Below, piece by piece: positions 21,364-32,173 of a stretch of 64,000 nt of DNA. The DNA lies in the NCBI RefSeq assembly GCF_029767755.1, contig NZ_JARUQS010000001.1, forward strand, positions 868,001 through 932,000. The letters are read 5' to 3'. How positions within the stretch are numbered: the first letter of the stretch is position 1; the number at the start of each line of letters is the position of its first letter. The translations under genes and the position numbers were made by a program. The DNA comes from Thiomicrorhabdus sp. zzn3 (GTDB taxonomy: Bacteria; Pseudomonadota; Gammaproteobacteria; Thiomicrospirales; Thiomicrospiraceae). Below the pieces are notes generated by a model. It was given only the letters and a program-made list of their open reading frames with translations, ran no database searches and had not been told where the DNA came from.

Positions 21364-24300
21364 ATGACCGCTTTCGTTCATCTACACGTCCATTCTGAAT
21401 ATTCCGTCATTGACAGTACCTTACGGGTCAAGCCGATGGTGTCGCTTGCTCAACAGAGCCAACAGCCCGCTTTGGCCTTAACGGACCATTCAAACCTGTT
21501 TGCACTGGTCAAGTTTTATACCGCCGCGATCGGCGCGGGCATCAAGCCGATTATCGGTTCTGAAGTACTGATAGAGGATCCTGATGAATCGGTTTTTAAA
21601 TGCGTGTTATTGTGTCAGGATGAGCAAGGGTATCTGAATCTTTCCCATTTAATTTCATTGGGTTATTTAAAGAACCAGAAGCTGTTTCAAAACCAGATGA
21701 TGCCGCTGATCAGACGTGAGTGGCTGGCTGAACATGCAGCAGGCCTGTTGGTTTTATCCGGCGGGAGAGAGGGCGATGTCGGTCAGGCTATTCTGGCCGA
21801 AAAACCGAATTTGGTCGCCAAGCGCATGAATTGGTGGCAAGCGCATTTTAAGGATCACTTCTATCTGGAATTGATCAGAACCGGTCGAGAGGGAGAAGAG
21901 ACTTATATCGCCGGAGCGGTTGAGGTCGCTGCGCGTTACGAAGTGCCGGTCGTCGCTACCAACGACGTGCGTTTTGCCGCACCGGAGGATTTCGAAGCGC
22001 ATGAGGTTCGAGTCTGTATTCACGACGGTTATGTACTGGAAGATCCGAACCGTCCCAAACGCTATTCGGAACAGCAGTATTTCCGCACCAGCGAGGAGAT
22101 GATCGAGCTGTTTGACGATCTGCCCGAGGCGATCGAAAACACTCTTGAGGTCGCGAAACGCTGTTCACTTAACCTAACGCTGGGGACCTACTTCCTGCCG
22201 GACTTCCCGATTCCGGACGGCATGACCATGGATCAATTCTTCGTTGAAGAGAGTCATAAAGGCTTGGACGAGCGTCTGGATTTTCTATTCGGTCATCTGG
22301 ATGCCGAAGCCTTTGCAAAAAAACGCGAGGAATATTATGCGCGGATTAAGTTCGAGCTCGACATTATTCTGCAGATGGGATTCCCGGGCTATTTCCTGAT
22401 CGTTGCCGACTTCATTCAGTGGGCGAAAAACCATCAGATTCCGGTTGGCCCCGGACGGGGGTCGGGGGCGGGCTCCTTAGTGGCCTATGCGCTTAAAATC
22501 ACCGATCTGGATCCAATCGAATACGACCTGCTGTTTGAGCGTTTCCTCAACCCGGAACGTGTTTCCATGCCTGACTTTGACGTCGACTTCTGTATGGATC
22601 GCCGTGATGAGGTGATCGATTATGTTTCCCGACATTACGGTCGTGACCACGTGTCGCAGATTGTAACTTTCGGGACCATGGCGGCGAAAGCGGTGGTACG
22701 CGACGTGGGGCGTGTGCTTGGGTTGGGTTACGGTGTGGTGGACGGCATCGCCAAGCTGATTCCGAATGAACTGGGGATTAAGCTTAAAGACGCCATTGAA
22801 AAAGAAGAAGACCTGCAGGCCAAACGCGACAATGACGAAGACGCGCGGCAGTTGCTTGAGTTGGCGCTCAAGCTCGAAGGTACCGTGCGTAATACCGGTA
22901 AGCACGCCGGTGGGGTAGTAATCGGGCCGAAGCCGTTGGATCACTTCTGTCCGGTGTTGTGTGAACCCGACGGTTCCAGCGTGGTCACTCAGCTCGACAA
23001 AAACGACGTGGAAACCGCCGGTCTCGTCAAGTTCGACTTCCTGGGGTTGCGTACCCTCACCATTATCGATTGGGCGCTGCAGTCGATCAACGGTAACAAG
23101 CAGCCCGGCGATGAAGGGTTTGTCGACATCGCCCGCATTCCGCTGGACGATGAGCCGACTTTCGATTTGATTAAAACCGGGAAAACCACCGGGGTATTCC
23201 AGTTGGAATCAAGCGGGATGCAGAGCTTGATCGTGCGTCTGCGTCCCGACTGTTTTGAAGATATTATCGCTTTGGTGGCGCTGTTCCGTCCCGGTCCGTT
23301 GGAATCGGGCATGGTAGACAACTTTATCGCCCGTAAGCACGGTAAGGAAGTGGTTTCTTACCCGGATCCGCAGTATCAGCATGAGTCATTGCAGCCGATT
23401 CTCGAGCCGACCTACGGGGTCATTCTTTACCAAGAGCAGGTAATGCAGATTGCCCAGGTGCTGGCCGGCTACACGCTCGGTGGTGCGGATATGCTGCGCC
23501 GCGCCATGGGTAAAAAGAAACCGGAAGAGATGGCCAAGCAGCGCTCCGTGTTTGAAGAGGGGGCGATCAAAAACGGCATTGACGGCGATCTGGCGATGAA
23601 AATCTTCGATCTGGTGGAAAAGTTCGCCGGCTACGGTTTCAACAAATCCCACTCCGCCGCCTATGCGCTGGTTTCCTATCAGTCCGCTTGGTTGAAAACC
23701 CATTATCCGGCCGAATTCATGGCGGCGCAGATCTCCTCTGATATGGACAACACCGACAAGGTGGTGCACATGGTCAACGAGTGTTACGCCATGGGGCTGG
23801 AGGTGGAAGCGCCGAATATCAACCAAGGTGAAATTCACTTTAAGCCGAGCGGAGCGCGCAGTATTTACTACGGTCTGGGGGCGATCAAAGGCGTCGGTGA
23901 ATCGGCGCTGGAAGGTGTGATTGACGACCGCCGCCACAACGGGCCGTTTAAAGATCTGTTCGATTTTACCCTGCGTGTCGGTAAAAAGGTCAACCGCCGT
24001 GTCCTGGAGGCGTTGATTCGCAGTGGGGCGTTGGACTGTCTGCACGATAATCGCAATGCCATGCTCGAAAGTGTGCCGATGGCTCTGAAACAGGCCGAGC
24101 AGCAGCAGAAAAATGACGAACTGGGACAGAACGATCTGTTTGGCGAGATGCTTTCCGTCGAGGAAAGCGGTTCTACGCAACTGCTGAACGTGGCGGAAAT
24201 GCCGGAAAAATTGCGCTTAAAAGGCGAAAAAGAGACCTTGGGGCTGTATGTCACCGGTCACCCCATCGATATTTATCGCGCGGAACTGGATGAACTGGTT

Positions 24301-24840
24301 GGTGTGAACCTCTCCAGCCTCAAGCCGGAGAAATGGCAGAAAAAATGGGCGGCCGGTCTGGTCGTCGGCTTGCGCGCCAAAATCACCAAGCGCGGCGATC
24401 GCATGGGCTTTATGGCGATTGACGACAAAACCGCACGTCTGGAAGTGGTGATGCGCCCGGCGGTGTATGAGGCGATTCGCGATACTATCAAGGAAGATAT
24501 GGTGGTGATGGTGCATGGAGAAGTTAGTGAAGACACCTTTAACGGCGGTATCAAAATCGATGCCGAACAGGTGGTGAGTCTAGCCGAAGCACGGGTGGAA
24601 AAAGCGCGTGCGCTTAAATTGACTGTAGAATCCACCGCGCTCACTCCAAATCGCATTCAGGAACTGAAAGTGCTGTTAAGTGCTTATCATGCCGAACAAG
24701 GGCTGCCGGTGGTGGTGGACTATGCCAATGACCAAGCGCGTGTGCAAATGAAAACCCCGGAAAGCGATCTTTACTTCCCGGATGACGAACTCATCGAAGT
24801 CTTGCAAAGCGAAGGCTGGTCACCGCAGGTGGTCATCTAA
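21364..24840 (+). CDS. dnaE: DNA polymerase III alpha subunit
   Basis: The replicative polymerase, 1158 residues. The PHP domain opens with FVHLHVHSEYSVIDSTLRV. The palm carries the catalytic acids D406 and D408 in PDFDVDFCMD and D558 in VKFDFLGLRTL, spaced as in E. coli. GPGRGSGAGSLVAYAL, GKHAGGVVIG, FNKSHSAAYALVSYQ and the OB-fold region (about 980-1080) follow. Monocistronic, ending in a CAGGCCTG-type terminator. A CAGGCCTG copy lies within the gene at 21740-21747. Confidence 0.98.
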   Translation: MTAFVHLHVHSEYSVIDSTLRVKPMVSLAQQSQQPALALTDHSNLFALVKFYTAAIGAGIKPIIGSEVLIEDPDESVFKCVLLCQDEQGYLNLSHLISLGYLKNQKLFQNQMMPLIRREWLAEHAAGLLVLSGGREGDVGQAILAEKPNLVAKRMNWWQAHFKDHFYLELIRTGREGEETYIAGAVEVAARYEVPVVATNDVRFAAPEDFEAHEVRVCIHDGYVLEDPNRPKRYSEQQYFRTSEEMIELFDDLPEAIENTLEVAKRCSLNLTLGTYFLPDFPIPDGMTMDQFFVEESHKGLDERLDFLFGHLDAEAFAKKREEYYARIKFELDIILQMGFPGYFLIVADFIQWAKNHQIPVGPGRGSGAGSLVAYALKITDLDPIEYDLLFERFLNPERVSMPDFDVDFCMDRRDEVIDYVSRHYGRDHVSQIVTFGTMAAKAVVRDVGRVLGLGYGVVDGIAKLIPNELGIKLKDAIEKEEDLQAKRDNDEDARQLLELALKLEGTVRNTGKHAGGVVIGPKPLDHFCPVLCEPDGSSVVTQLDKNDVETAGLVKFDFLGLRTLTIIDWALQSINGNKQPGDEGFVDIARIPLDDEPTFDLIKTGKTTGVFQLESSGMQSLIVRLRPDCFEDIIALVALFRPGPLESGMVDNFIARKHGKEVVSYPDPQYQHESLQPILEPTYGVILYQEQVMQIAQVLAGYTLGGADMLRRAMGKKKPEEMAKQRSVFEEGAIKNGIDGDLAMKIFDLVEKFAGYGFNKSHSAAYALVSYQSAWLKTHYPAEFMAAQISSDMDNTDKVVHMVNECYAMGLEVEAPNINQGEIHFKPSGARSIYYGLGAIKGVGESALEGVIDDRRHNGPFKDLFDFTLRVGKKVNRRVLEALIRSGALDCLHDNRNAMLESVPMALKQAEQQQKNDELGQNDLFGEMLSVEESGSTQLLNVAEMPEKLRLKGEKETLGLYVTGHPIDIYRAELDELVGVNLSSLKPEKWQKKWAAGLVVGLRAKITKRGDRMGFMAIDDKTARLEVVMRPAVYEAIRDTIKEDMVVMVHGEVSEDTFNGGIKIDAEQVVSLAEARVEKARALKLTVESTALTPNRIQELKVLLSAYHAEQGLPVVVDYANDQARVQMKTPESDLYFPDDELIEVLQSEGWSPQVVI

Positions 24841-24873
24841 GCCCTATCCAACCTCAACCACGGTTTTAACATG

Positions 24874-24920
24874 CTCAACGGGCCAGGTAAAAATCCTTTC
24901 TACCAGGCCTGTTGAGTTTT
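24874..24920 (+). terminator. dnaE terminator incorporating CAGGCCTG
   Basis: A 16-bp stem with one wobble and one mismatch: left arm 24874-24889, right arm 24901-24916 containing CAGGCCTG (24904-24911) and GTTGAG, then five T's. It is one of the clear cases where the repeat is part of a terminator stem. Confidence 0.88.
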
Positions 24921-24943
24921 TATTCGGCGTTTAGCTTCTGTTT

Positions 24944-25516
24944 TTAGTCGTAGGTTTCCAACTGGCAGTGCGCCAGTGAGGTGTAGATCGGTGAGTTGTC
25001 GGTCAGCTCGCTTTCATAGAGTGTAATGCGATCGACTTCAAGCCAGACATCTTGCAAGTGCGCGGCAAACTCGGGCAGGTGAATCGATTCTGGTTCCAGG
25101 TCGCCGGGTATGCGCCCCAGGCTGATGTGAGGTCGAAAGGCCTTTTTTGAAGGGGTAAAGCCGAAAGGTTTGATCTGTTCTTCGATTTCCCGTACCAGAG
25201 ACTGCATTAATAAAGTCGCATCCAATGCGGCGACCAGCGTATGCGGTTTTTGCGGAGTTGGGAAAAGTCGGATTCCGAGTACGTCGGCTTCGAAATGACT
25301 CATGCCTTCGGCAAACCAGTTAGGCATGCTGTCGGCAATTTTCTGAATTTTGACAGGATCGACTTTGCCGCCAATAAAATGCAGAGTCAGATGGTAGTTT
25401 TGCGGCGGAAACCAGATGATTCGTTTTCCCCATTCGGTCTGTTGAAGCTGTTCGGCTATGTGGCTCAGCGTGTTTGTAGTTTCAGTGTCGACGGGTACGG
25501 CTAAAAAAGCGCGCAT
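24944..25516 (-). CDS. thpR: RNA 2',3'-cyclic phosphodiesterase (2H/LigT family)
   Basis: A 2H-phosphoesterase of 190 residues that opens RNA 2',3'-cyclic phosphates and was historically called 2'-5' RNA ligase. The two catalytic motifs are HLTLHFIG and HISLGRIP (HxT/S pairs). The start MRAFLAVPVDTE has GGAGGT four bases upstream, which decides against a longer frame adding 16 residues. Monocistronic and convergent with dnaE. Its physiological substrate is not shown by the context. Confidence 0.9.
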   Translation of the reverse strand: MRAFLAVPVDTETTNTLSHIAEQLQQTEWGKRIIWFPPQNYHLTLHFIGGKVDPVKIQKIADSMPNWFAEGMSHFEADVLGIRLFPTPQKPHTLVAALDATLLMQSLVREIEEQIKPFGFTPSKKAFRPHISLGRIPGDLEPESIHLPEFAAHLQDVWLEVDRITLYESELTDNSPIYTSLAHCQLETYD

Positions 25517-25875
25517 GGTTACCTCCAATCTGTGTGCGTTCAGTTTAACCAGAGCGCTTGGCAAAACTCAACAGGCCTGTTGAGTTTGTTGGCAAGGTGG
25601 TTAAACTTGCTTGGTATGCTTCAGTCGCTAACTCTCTGTGAGACATCAAATTTCTGTGTTTAGGGCCATATCATTGGCTTATTGATTGTCGCGAGCATGA
25701 TTTCTTTAAGAATTTCCCAAGAAATTTTCTCAGGCGCTTTAACTTTGTAGCTCAGAAGAGTAAACTTTGGGGCATTCAGGCCGACCCGGCCAAAATGCGA
25801 TGTGATGAGCATTGCAATCATAGAATAATAGATATATTTGTTTGTGTGACTAATTGCTAAATAGAGAGTGTATCC
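25517..25875. other. Intergenic region between thpR and acs
   Basis: 359 bases between divergent genes. It contains a perfect 24-bp palindrome (25564-25587) 48 bases upstream of thpR. AT-rich sequence before acs (around 25810-25850, including AATAATAGATATATTTG) probably holds its promoter. No gene is seen. Confidence 0.55.
25564..25587. repeat. Perfect 24-bp CAGGCCTG palindrome
   Basis: Perfect palindrome centred on AACAGGCCTGTT with outer arms AAACTC/GAGTTT. Unlike most copies it lies at the 5' side of both flanking genes (divergent thpR and acs), so termination is not its obvious role here. Confidence 0.9.
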
Positions 25876-27834
25876 ATGTCTAATATCGAGTCGATCTTAA
25901 CGGAAAATCGAGTATTCCAGCCGAGTGAAGCGACTAAATCCAGTGTTTCGATCAGTGAAGAAAAACTGGCGCAAATGCGAGCTGAAGCGGAACAAGATTA
26001 TGTTGGTTTCTGGTCTAAACTGGCTAAAGAAAAATTAGAATGGACAAAGCCTTTCACGATTGGCGTGGATGAGTCACAAGCTCCGCATTACAAATGGTTC
26101 AGTGATGGTGAGCTAAACGTCTCCTATAACTGTATTGATCGTCATCTAGCGGATAAGAGCGACAAGTTAGCGATTATTTTTGAAGGGGACCAGGGCGATG
26201 TGGAACACCACACCTATAAAGAGTTGCACGATCAAGTCTGTCGCTTCGCTAACACTTTAACGGCTCAGGGCGTTCAAAAGGGCGATCGCGTCATTATTTA
26301 TATGCCGATGATTCCGCAAGCGGTGATTGCGATGCAGGCCTGTGCGCGTATCGGTGCGATTCACTCGGTGGTTTTTGGCGGCTTCTCGGCGGAAGCGTTG
26401 CGTGACCGTATCGTCGATGCGGGGGCAAAACTGGTGATTACGACCAACGGCAGCCTGCGTGGCGGTAAATCGATTCCACTGAAATCCGCGGTCGATAAAG
26501 CACTGGAGCATGACTGTGAGCATGTTAAAAAGGTGATCGTTTACAAGCGCACCAATGATGAAGTGCCAATGCAGGAAGGGCGTGACATCGATTGGATGGA
26601 TGCCGAAGCGGGCATGAGCAACTATCATGAACCGGTTGCAGTTAACGCTGAGCACCCCCTGTTTCTTTTATATACGTCCGGTTCAACCGGGAAGCCAAAA
26701 GGGGTGCAGCACAGCTCGGGCGGTTACCTGTTGAATGCTCACCTGACCAACGAGTGGATGTTTGACCTCAAAGATGATGATGTCTTCTGGTGTACTGCGG
26801 ATGTGGGCTGGATTACCGGTCACTCTTATGTGGCTTACGGTCCGCTTTCTGTCGGGGCGACCATGGTGATGTTTGAAGGGGTTCCGACTTATCCGGATGC
26901 CGGGCGTTTCTGGCAAGTGTGTCAGGATCATGGGGTGACGGTATTCTATACCGCTCCGACGGCGATTCGCGCTTTGATGAAGTTCGGTGCGGATCTGCCT
27001 AAGCAGTATGATCTTTCCAAACTGCGTATTTTGGGGACGGTTGGTGAGCCAATCAACCCTGAGGCTTGGATGTGGTACCACGAAGTGATTGGACGTGGTG
27101 AGTGTCCAATTATTGATACCTGGTGGCAAACTGAAACCGGTGCGCATATGATAGCACCGTTCCCGGTTACCCCGCTAAAACCAGGTTCGTGTACTTTGCC
27201 TCTGCCGGGAATTGATGCGGCGATTCTGGATGAAGAAGGAAACGAGCTGCAAAACAATGACGGTGGTTTATTGGTGATCAAGAAGCCTTGGCCGTCGATG
27301 ATTCGTACCATTTGGGGTGACGATCAGCGTTACCGTGATACCTACTTCCCGCTTAACGGCGATCAAAACAAACATTACTATGTAGTAGGGGACAGCGCCC
27401 ATAAAGACGCTGATGGGTACTTCTGGATTTTAGGTCGTGTGGACGATGTACTAAACGTTTCCGGTCATCGCTTGGGGACGATGGAAATCGAATCCGCGTT
27501 GGTGTCACACGCTAAAGTGGCAGAAGCTGCGGTGGTGGGACGTCCTCATGACGTGAAAGGGGAGGCGGTTGCGGCCTTTGTGGTGCTGAATGTGGATATT
27601 CCGGAAGGTGATGAGCGTGCCGCACTGATTCAGGAGCTGCGTAACTGGGTGGCTGAGGAAATTGGGCCAATTGCTAAACCGGATGATATTCGCTTTGGGA
27701 CCAACCTGCCGAAAACCCGTTCCGGTAAGATCATGCGCCGTTTGTTGAGAACCATCGCCAAAGGCGAAGAGATCACCCAAGACACTTCTACGCTGGAAGA
27801 TCCGTCTATTTTGGAGCAATTCCAAAATAAATAA
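25876..27834 (+). CDS. acs: Acetyl-CoA synthetase (AMP-forming)
   Basis: Activates acetate to acetyl-CoA through acetyl-AMP. The 652-residue protein has the P-loop [11 protein letters not shown] at 266-276, the core [15 protein letters not shown], the hinge region [20 protein letters not shown], and the regulatory acetylation-site motif [11 protein letters not shown], with K618 as the predicted target of Pat-type acetyltransferases. Together with yjcH-actP downstream it forms an acetate-use module. A separate terminator between acs and yjcH suggests separate transcripts. CAGGCCTG occurs in-frame at 26335-26342. Confidence 0.98.
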   Translation: MSNIESILTENRVFQPSEATKSSVSISEEKLAQMRAEAEQDYVGFWSKLAKEKLEWTKPFTIGVDESQAPHYKWFSDGELNVSYNCIDRHLADKSDKLAIIFEGDQGDVEHHTYKELHDQVCRFANTLTAQGVQKGDRVIIYMPMIPQAVIAMQACARIGAIHSVVFGGFSAEALRDRIVDAGAKLVITTNGSLRGGKSIPLKSAVDKALEHDCEHVKKVIVYKRTNDEVPMQEGRDIDWMDAEAGMSNYHEPVAVNAEHPLFLLYTSGSTGKPKGVQHSSGGYLLNAHLTNEWMFDLKDDDVFWCTADVGWITGHSYVAYGPLSVGATMVMFEGVPTYPDAGRFWQVCQDHGVTVFYTAPTAIRALMKFGADLPKQYDLSKLRILGTVGEPINPEAWMWYHEVIGRGECPIIDTWWQTETGAHMIAPFPVTPLKPGSCTLPLPGIDAAILDEEGNELQNNDGGLLVIKKPWPSMIRTIWGDDQRYRDTYFPLNGDQNKHYYVVGDSAHKDADGYFWILGRVDDVLNVSGHRLGTMEIESALVSHAKVAEAAVVGRPHDVKGEAVAAFVVLNVDIPEGDERAALIQELRNWVAEEIGPIAKPDDIRFGTNLPKTRSGKIMRRLLRTIAKGEEITQDTSTLEDPSILEQFQNK

Positions 27835-28183
27835 AGCGTTTAAAACCAAGCTGAAGCGAATACTTGAAACCCGGACTGAACAGGCCTGTTCAGTCCGGGT
27901 TTTTTTATGTATGTCATTAAGTATTTGTGACATGCATTGTTATCGGTAAATTTAATCGAAAAATGGTGTTAAAATGCGCGTCCGAAGCGGCTGCTTGTGC
28001 CGGTTTCAAGTCTGTCAGTACTCATTTGAGTAACAAAAAGAATGCTGATGAAAGCTCTCATGGCTTCGATAAAGAATTCTTATTGTTAGTTTGAATGGAA
28101 TACCGACATAATAGGGTGGTTTTTTGCGGCGCCTATTGCTGTAAAACACGTAATCTATAAATACAATTATCTCGAAGAGGAGA
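27835..28183. other. Intergenic region between acs and yjcH
   Basis: 349 bases: the acs terminator at its start, then about 280 bases leading to yjcH. GTTAAAATGCG near 27970 resembles a -10 region, but its -35 is unclear. The length suggests upstream regulator sites for the transporter operon, and no inverted repeat stands out. Confidence 0.5.
27867..27906 (+). terminator. acs terminator: perfect 36-bp palindrome with CAGGCCTG core
   Basis: Bases 27867-27902 form a perfect 36-bp palindrome centred on AACAGGCCTGTT, extended by ACTG/CAGT and AAACCCGG/CCGGGTTT arms, running into six further T's. It is the longest member of the repeat family in the window. Confidence 0.93.
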
Positions 28184-28495
28184 ATGGTTTTGGATCAGTC
28201 TAAGGTCGAGAAGATTAAAAGTCTTCCACAATATCATCAGCTGGTTAAAGAACGTTCCGGGTTAGCTTGGGGGCTGTCGATCGCAATGTTGGTTGTCTAT
28301 TACGGCTACATTTTGCTGTTGGCATTTGATCCGGCGTTTTTTACGACAATTGTCGGTGGTGAACACATTTCAATCGGTTTCCCTGTCGGGGTTGCGATTA
28401 TCGTGTTTGCGTTCTTGTTAACGGGTTACTACGTTAGAAAAGCGAATGCAGATTTTGATGAATTAACCGCACAGATCAAGAAAGAGGTTGAATAA
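28184..28495 (+). CDS. yjcH: DUF485 membrane protein YjcH
   Basis: A 103-residue protein with two membrane helices (about 27-50 and 63-85) and charged ends, of the DUF485/YjcH family that is almost always encoded next to actP. Seen: [22 protein letters not shown] and [18 protein letters not shown], typical of the family. AGGAG lies four bases before the start. The stop TAA shares one base with the actP start, so the two are translationally coupled. Its function is probably accessory to the symporter and is not defined. Confidence 0.93.
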   Translation: MVLDQSKVEKIKSLPQYHQLVKERSGLAWGLSIAMLVVYYGYILLLAFDPAFFTTIVGGEHISIGFPVGVAIIVFAFLLTGYYVRKANADFDELTAQIKKEVE

Positions 28496-30150
28496 TGACG
28501 ACAATGACTAAAACATTATTTGCCCTAATGGGTCTGCTATTTGCACCATTGGCATTTGCCGCTGGAATTGACATGGAAGCGCCTGCTGAGAAGGTGACCA
28601 ACTGGTCGGCGATCTCAATGTTCATCATTTTCGTTGGTGCGACTTTGTATATTACCTACTGGGCCGCTAAGCGTACTAAGTCTGCTAAAGACTTCTATGC
28701 TGCCGGTGGGGGAATCACAGGTTTGCAAAACGGTTTGGCGATTGCGGGTGACTACATGTCAGCGGCTTCTTTCCTGGGAATTACCGGGATGGTTTACCTG
28801 AAAGGGTACGATGGTCTGATTTTTGCCATCGGTTTCTTGGTAGGTTGGCCGATCATTCTATTCTTGATGTCTGAACGTCTGCGTAACCTGGGTAAATATA
28901 CGTTTGCTGATGTTGCCGCTTACCGCTTCCAGCAGAAGCCAATCCGTGTATTGGCGGCTTTCGGTGGGATTGCCGTGGTTATCCTTTACCTGATCGCACA
29001 GATGGTAGGTGCCGGTAAACTGATCGAATTGCTGTTTGGTCTGGACTTCAACTATGCGGTTGTATTGGTTGGTGTATTGATCATTGCATATGTGTCTTTC
29101 GGTGGAATGTTGGCGACGACCTGGGTACAGATCATCAAGGCCGTTTTGCTTTTGTCAGGTTCTACCTTTATCGCGTTGGCGGTTATGTACCAAATGGGCT
29201 TCAGTTTTGAAACGCTGTTCAAAACAGCGGTTGAAAACCGCGGTGGTGATATGAACATTCTGTACTCAGGTGGTTTCGTTTCTGATCCAATCAATGCGAT
29301 CTCACTGGGTATTGCTCTGATGTTCGGTACTGCTGGTTTGCCACACATCCTGATGAGATTCTTCACGGTTCCAGATGCAAAAGAAGCGCGTAAGTCGGTT
29401 TTCTATGCAACTGGTTTCATCGGTTACTTCTATATCCTGGCGTTCATCATCGGGTTCGGTGCAATCGCGCTGGTCGTTGCGTCTGAATATATGGACGGCG
29501 CGAAGCTGATCGGTGGTAACAACATGGCGGCGATTCACTTGTCACATGTGATCGGTGGTGACTTCTTCTTAGGATTTATCTCGGCGGTCGCTTTCGCAAC
29601 GATCTTAGCGGTGGTTTCCGGTCTGACGTTGGCGGGTGCTTCAGCACTGTCGCATGATATTTATGCAAACGTGATCAACCCTAACGCGACTGAACAGCAA
29701 GAAACTAAGATTGCGAAAATTGCGACTTTGGTGATTGGTGGCTTGGCGATTCTGTTCGGTATCGGCTTTAAGGATCAGAACATTGCGTTCGTGGTTGCAT
29801 TGGCCTTTACGATTGCCGCTTCTGCCAACTTCCCTGTGTTGATCATGTCCATGTTCTGGAGCAAGATGACCACACGTGGTGCCGTTATCGGTGGCTGGTT
29901 AGGTCTGATCTCTGCCGTAGTCATGGTTATTTTGGGGCCAGTGGTTTGGACTCAAATCCTAGGTATGGGCGATGCAATCGTGCCATATAAGTTCCCTGCG
30001 CTATTCACGGTTGTGATTGCATTTGTGGGTATTTGGTTCTTCTCAATTACCGATAAATCTGCTCGTGCGAAAGAGGATATCGATGGCTTTGAAGCCCAGT
30101 TTATCCGCTCTCAAACGGGTATTGGTGCAGAAGGTGCAGCTAACCACTAA
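28495..30150 (+). CDS. actP: Cation/acetate symporter ActP
   Basis: A sodium:solute symporter family protein for acetate uptake. The 551-residue product begins with a cleavable-looking signal peptide ([18 protein letters not shown]), then about 13 hydrophobic helices. Family segments include [31 protein letters not shown] (split here for length), [16 protein letters not shown] and [18 protein letters not shown]. Downstream, a CAGGCCTG copy (30170-30177) and an intrinsic terminator (30226-30256) separate it from the next gene. Confidence 0.96.
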   Translation: MTTMTKTLFALMGLLFAPLAFAAGIDMEAPAEKVTNWSAISMFIIFVGATLYITYWAAKRTKSAKDFYAAGGGITGLQNGLAIAGDYMSAASFLGITGMVYLKGYDGLIFAIGFLVGWPIILFLMSERLRNLGKYTFADVAAYRFQQKPIRVLAAFGGIAVVILYLIAQMVGAGKLIELLFGLDFNYAVVLVGVLIIAYVSFGGMLATTWVQIIKAVLLLSGSTFIALAVMYQMGFSFETLFKTAVENRGGDMNILYSGGFVSDPINAISLGIALMFGTAGLPHILMRFFTVPDAKEARKSVFYATGFIGYFYILAFIIGFGAIALVVASEYMDGAKLIGGNNMAAIHLSHVIGGDFFLGFISAVAFATILAVVSGLTLAGASALSHDIYANVINPNATEQQETKIAKIATLVIGGLAILFGIGFKDQNIAFVVALAFTIAASANFPVLIMSMFWSKMTTRGAVIGGWLGLISAVVMVILGPVVWTQILGMGDAIVPYKFPALFTVVIAFVGIWFFSITDKSARAKEDIDGFEAQFIRSQTGIGAEGAANH

Positions 30151-30169
30151 CTGGTTGCGCTAAACCTGA

Positions 30170-30177
30170 CAGGCCTG
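30170..30177. repeat. CAGGCCTG element after actP
   Basis: An exact copy 20 bases after the actP stop, with partial arms (CCTGACAGGCCTGGTCA) and no T-run; the real terminator follows 50 bases later. Confidence 0.75.
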
Positions 30178-30225
30178 GTCAAACTATCCGTTTTGATCGG
30201 GTCTTCGAGTTAGGAAAAAACACTT

Positions 30226-30256
30226 AAAGGGGCTATGATGATATAGCCCCTTTTTT
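30226..30256 (+). terminator. Intrinsic terminator after actP
   Basis: Stem AAAGGGGCTAT / ATAGCCCCTTT with a 6-nt loop, followed by T's. Confidence 0.92.
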
Positions 30257-30304
30257 GTTTGTTTTATATTGGTTGCTTACCTATTAGTCTTTTAAGGAAA
30301 AAGT

Positions 30305-32173
30305 ATGGCCATTCAGCAGCAAGCGGAATTTCTACAACATATCTTGCCGTTTAATGAACTCACGGATGCAGAGCGCAATTATTTGGCTGAGCAAATGGAT
30401 GTGGTCTATTTTCCTGTCGGTTCTGTGATGACACCGAATCGACAGGAAAGTCATGATCTCTATTTTATTATCAAAGGGCGGGTGGCAGAGTACCAGCAGG
30501 AACAGTTGGTCGCTAATTACGGGGTGCGCGGTTTCTTCGGTGAAAAAGCGCTGCTTTCTGAGTCTTCAGAAAACGAGGGGCTGTATTTTAAAGTGGTGGA
30601 AGAGGCCATTCTTTACCGACTTTCTGGCGATATCTTTATTCCATTCTTGAACGAGCATGCCGCCTTTCGCCATCATTTTGAAGCGGGTATTGTGGAGAAG
30701 TTGAATGCCTGGCATCGATCACAGCAAGTGGCGGCCTCTACCGAGGTGATGATGGATACGGTGTGTTCTGCCCCGATCCGTCCACTGGTTGAAGTGTCGG
30801 AGGCCGCGACCCTTCAGGAAGTGGCACAGGCGCTGGTCAGTAATGAAGCCGATGCTTGCGTGGTCAAGCTGGAGACGCCGCAAGCGCAAACGGTAGAATA
30901 CGGTTTGTTGACCTCGACCGATTTGGTCAAAATCATGGCGCAGCCAGAGATGCACGCCCGCTTTCCGGTTAAAGAGTATGTCAGTCAGCCATTGATTACG
31001 GTGCATGAATTTGATTATCTGTTTAATGCCCTGTTAAAGCTGACGCGTTATCAAATTGATCGCTTGGTGGTGCGTTCCGATCACGGTTTAAAAGGGTTTC
31101 TTACCCAGAAAGATCTCATGGGACTGTTTGCCAATCAGTCCGGGCTGGCGCTACTGCAAATCGAGCAGGCCTGTTCACAATCCGAGTTGCAACAAGTGGC
31201 CGAGCATGTCGATGAACTGGTCAAAAATCTACACCATAAAGGGATTAAAACGCACTACATTGCCAAGTTAGTGAATGAGCTGCACCGCAAGCTGATCAAT
31301 AAACTTTTTGAATTGGTTATGCCGGAGGCTTTGCTGGATCGTGTTGCCTTGTTGGTTATGGGAAGTGAAGGGCGTTCCGAACAAGTGTTGCGTACTGACC
31401 AGGATAACGCGATTTTGTATGATCATTTGCAGCCGGCAGAAATCGGCCAGTTGCAACATGCGGCGGAACGTTTCAGCAGGGCGATGTTGGCCATCGGTTT
31501 CCCAGCATGTCCGGGAAACATTATGGTGTCCAATCCGATGTGGCGGGCCTCTTTGCGTGATTTTAAGAACCAGCTAAAAGCGTGGTTTGATCGTCCAAGT
31601 GCGGACAGCTTTATGAATTTGGCGATTTTTTATGATGCCCATACTGTTTACGGCCAAGAAGGTTATTTGCAACAGATGCGTCAGCTTCTGTTTTCGCGTT
31701 TAGACGACAATGAGATGTTTCTGCGCCATTTTGCCAAGGCTGCTCTGCAGTTTGAAACGCCGATCGGCTTCTTGGGTGGCTTTATTTCCGAGCAACAGGG
31801 CGGCAGTGACAAGATTGATCTGAAAAAGGGCGGGATTTTCCCTATCGTTCACGGGGTACGCTGTTACGCTTTGGAGGCTCGTTTGCAGCAAACGAACACC
31901 CACTGGCGAATTAAAGCGTTAATGGATTTAAATGTATTTGATGAGGAGTTTGGGATTGAGTTAGGGGAGACCTTAAACTTTTTCAATACCTTGCGCCTGC
32001 AATCAATGCTGGAACAAAAGGCACAGGGCCGCGGAGAAGGTCAGCTTGACAATAAGGTCGCTTTGCAGAGTCTGTCTCACCTTCAGCAAGATTTGCTGAA
32101 ACAGGCGTTTGCTGTGGTTGATCGATTTAAAAAGCGATTGCAACGCCATTTTAAGCTACATGAAGTTGGGTAG
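30305..32173 (+). CDS. CNB-CBS-CBS-DUF294 putative nucleotidyltransferase
   Basis: A 622-residue cytoplasmic protein with four parts: a cyclic-nucleotide-binding-like domain (about 15-135), a CBS pair (about 155-280), a DUF294 nucleotidyltransferase domain around GSEGRSEQVLRTDQDNAILY (about 340-440), and a DUF294 C-terminal helical domain. The GS-x9-10-DxD arrangement is that of GlnD-like uridylyltransferases, so it probably transfers a nucleotide or has lost that activity; its target is unknown. Such genes are typical companions of yjcH-actP and the DnaQ-like exonuclease downstream. It overlaps that exonuclease by 14 bases and contains CAGGCCTG at 31166-31173. Confidence 0.88.
   Translation: MAIQQQAEFLQHILPFNELTDAERNYLAEQMDVVYFPVGSVMTPNRQESHDLYFIIKGRVAEYQQEQLVANYGVRGFFGEKALLSESSENEGLYFKVVEEAILYRLSGDIFIPFLNEHAAFRHHFEAGIVEKLNAWHRSQQVAASTEVMMDTVCSAPIRPLVEVSEAATLQEVAQALVSNEADACVVKLETPQAQTVEYGLLTSTDLVKIMAQPEMHARFPVKEYVSQPLITVHEFDYLFNALLKLTRYQIDRLVVRSDHGLKGFLTQKDLMGLFANQSGLALLQIEQACSQSELQQVAEHVDELVKNLHHKGIKTHYIAKLVNELHRKLINKLFELVMPEALLDRVALLVMGSEGRSEQVLRTDQDNAILYDHLQPAEIGQLQHAAERFSRAMLAIGFPACPGNIMVSNPMWRASLRDFKNQLKAWFDRPSADSFMNLAIFYDAHTVYGQEGYLQQMRQLLFSRLDDNEMFLRHFAKAALQFETPIGFLGGFISEQQGGSDKIDLKKGGIFPIVHGVRCYALEARLQQTNTHWRIKALMDLNVFDEEFGIELGETLNFFNTLRLQSMLEQKAQGRGEGQLDNKVALQSLSHLQQDLLKQAFAVVDRFKKRLQRHFKLHEVG

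Noticed and set aside
23386-24180. 264-codon minus-strand frame inside dnaE
   Set aside because: Antisense to conserved polymerase sequence, with composition typical of a shadow frame.
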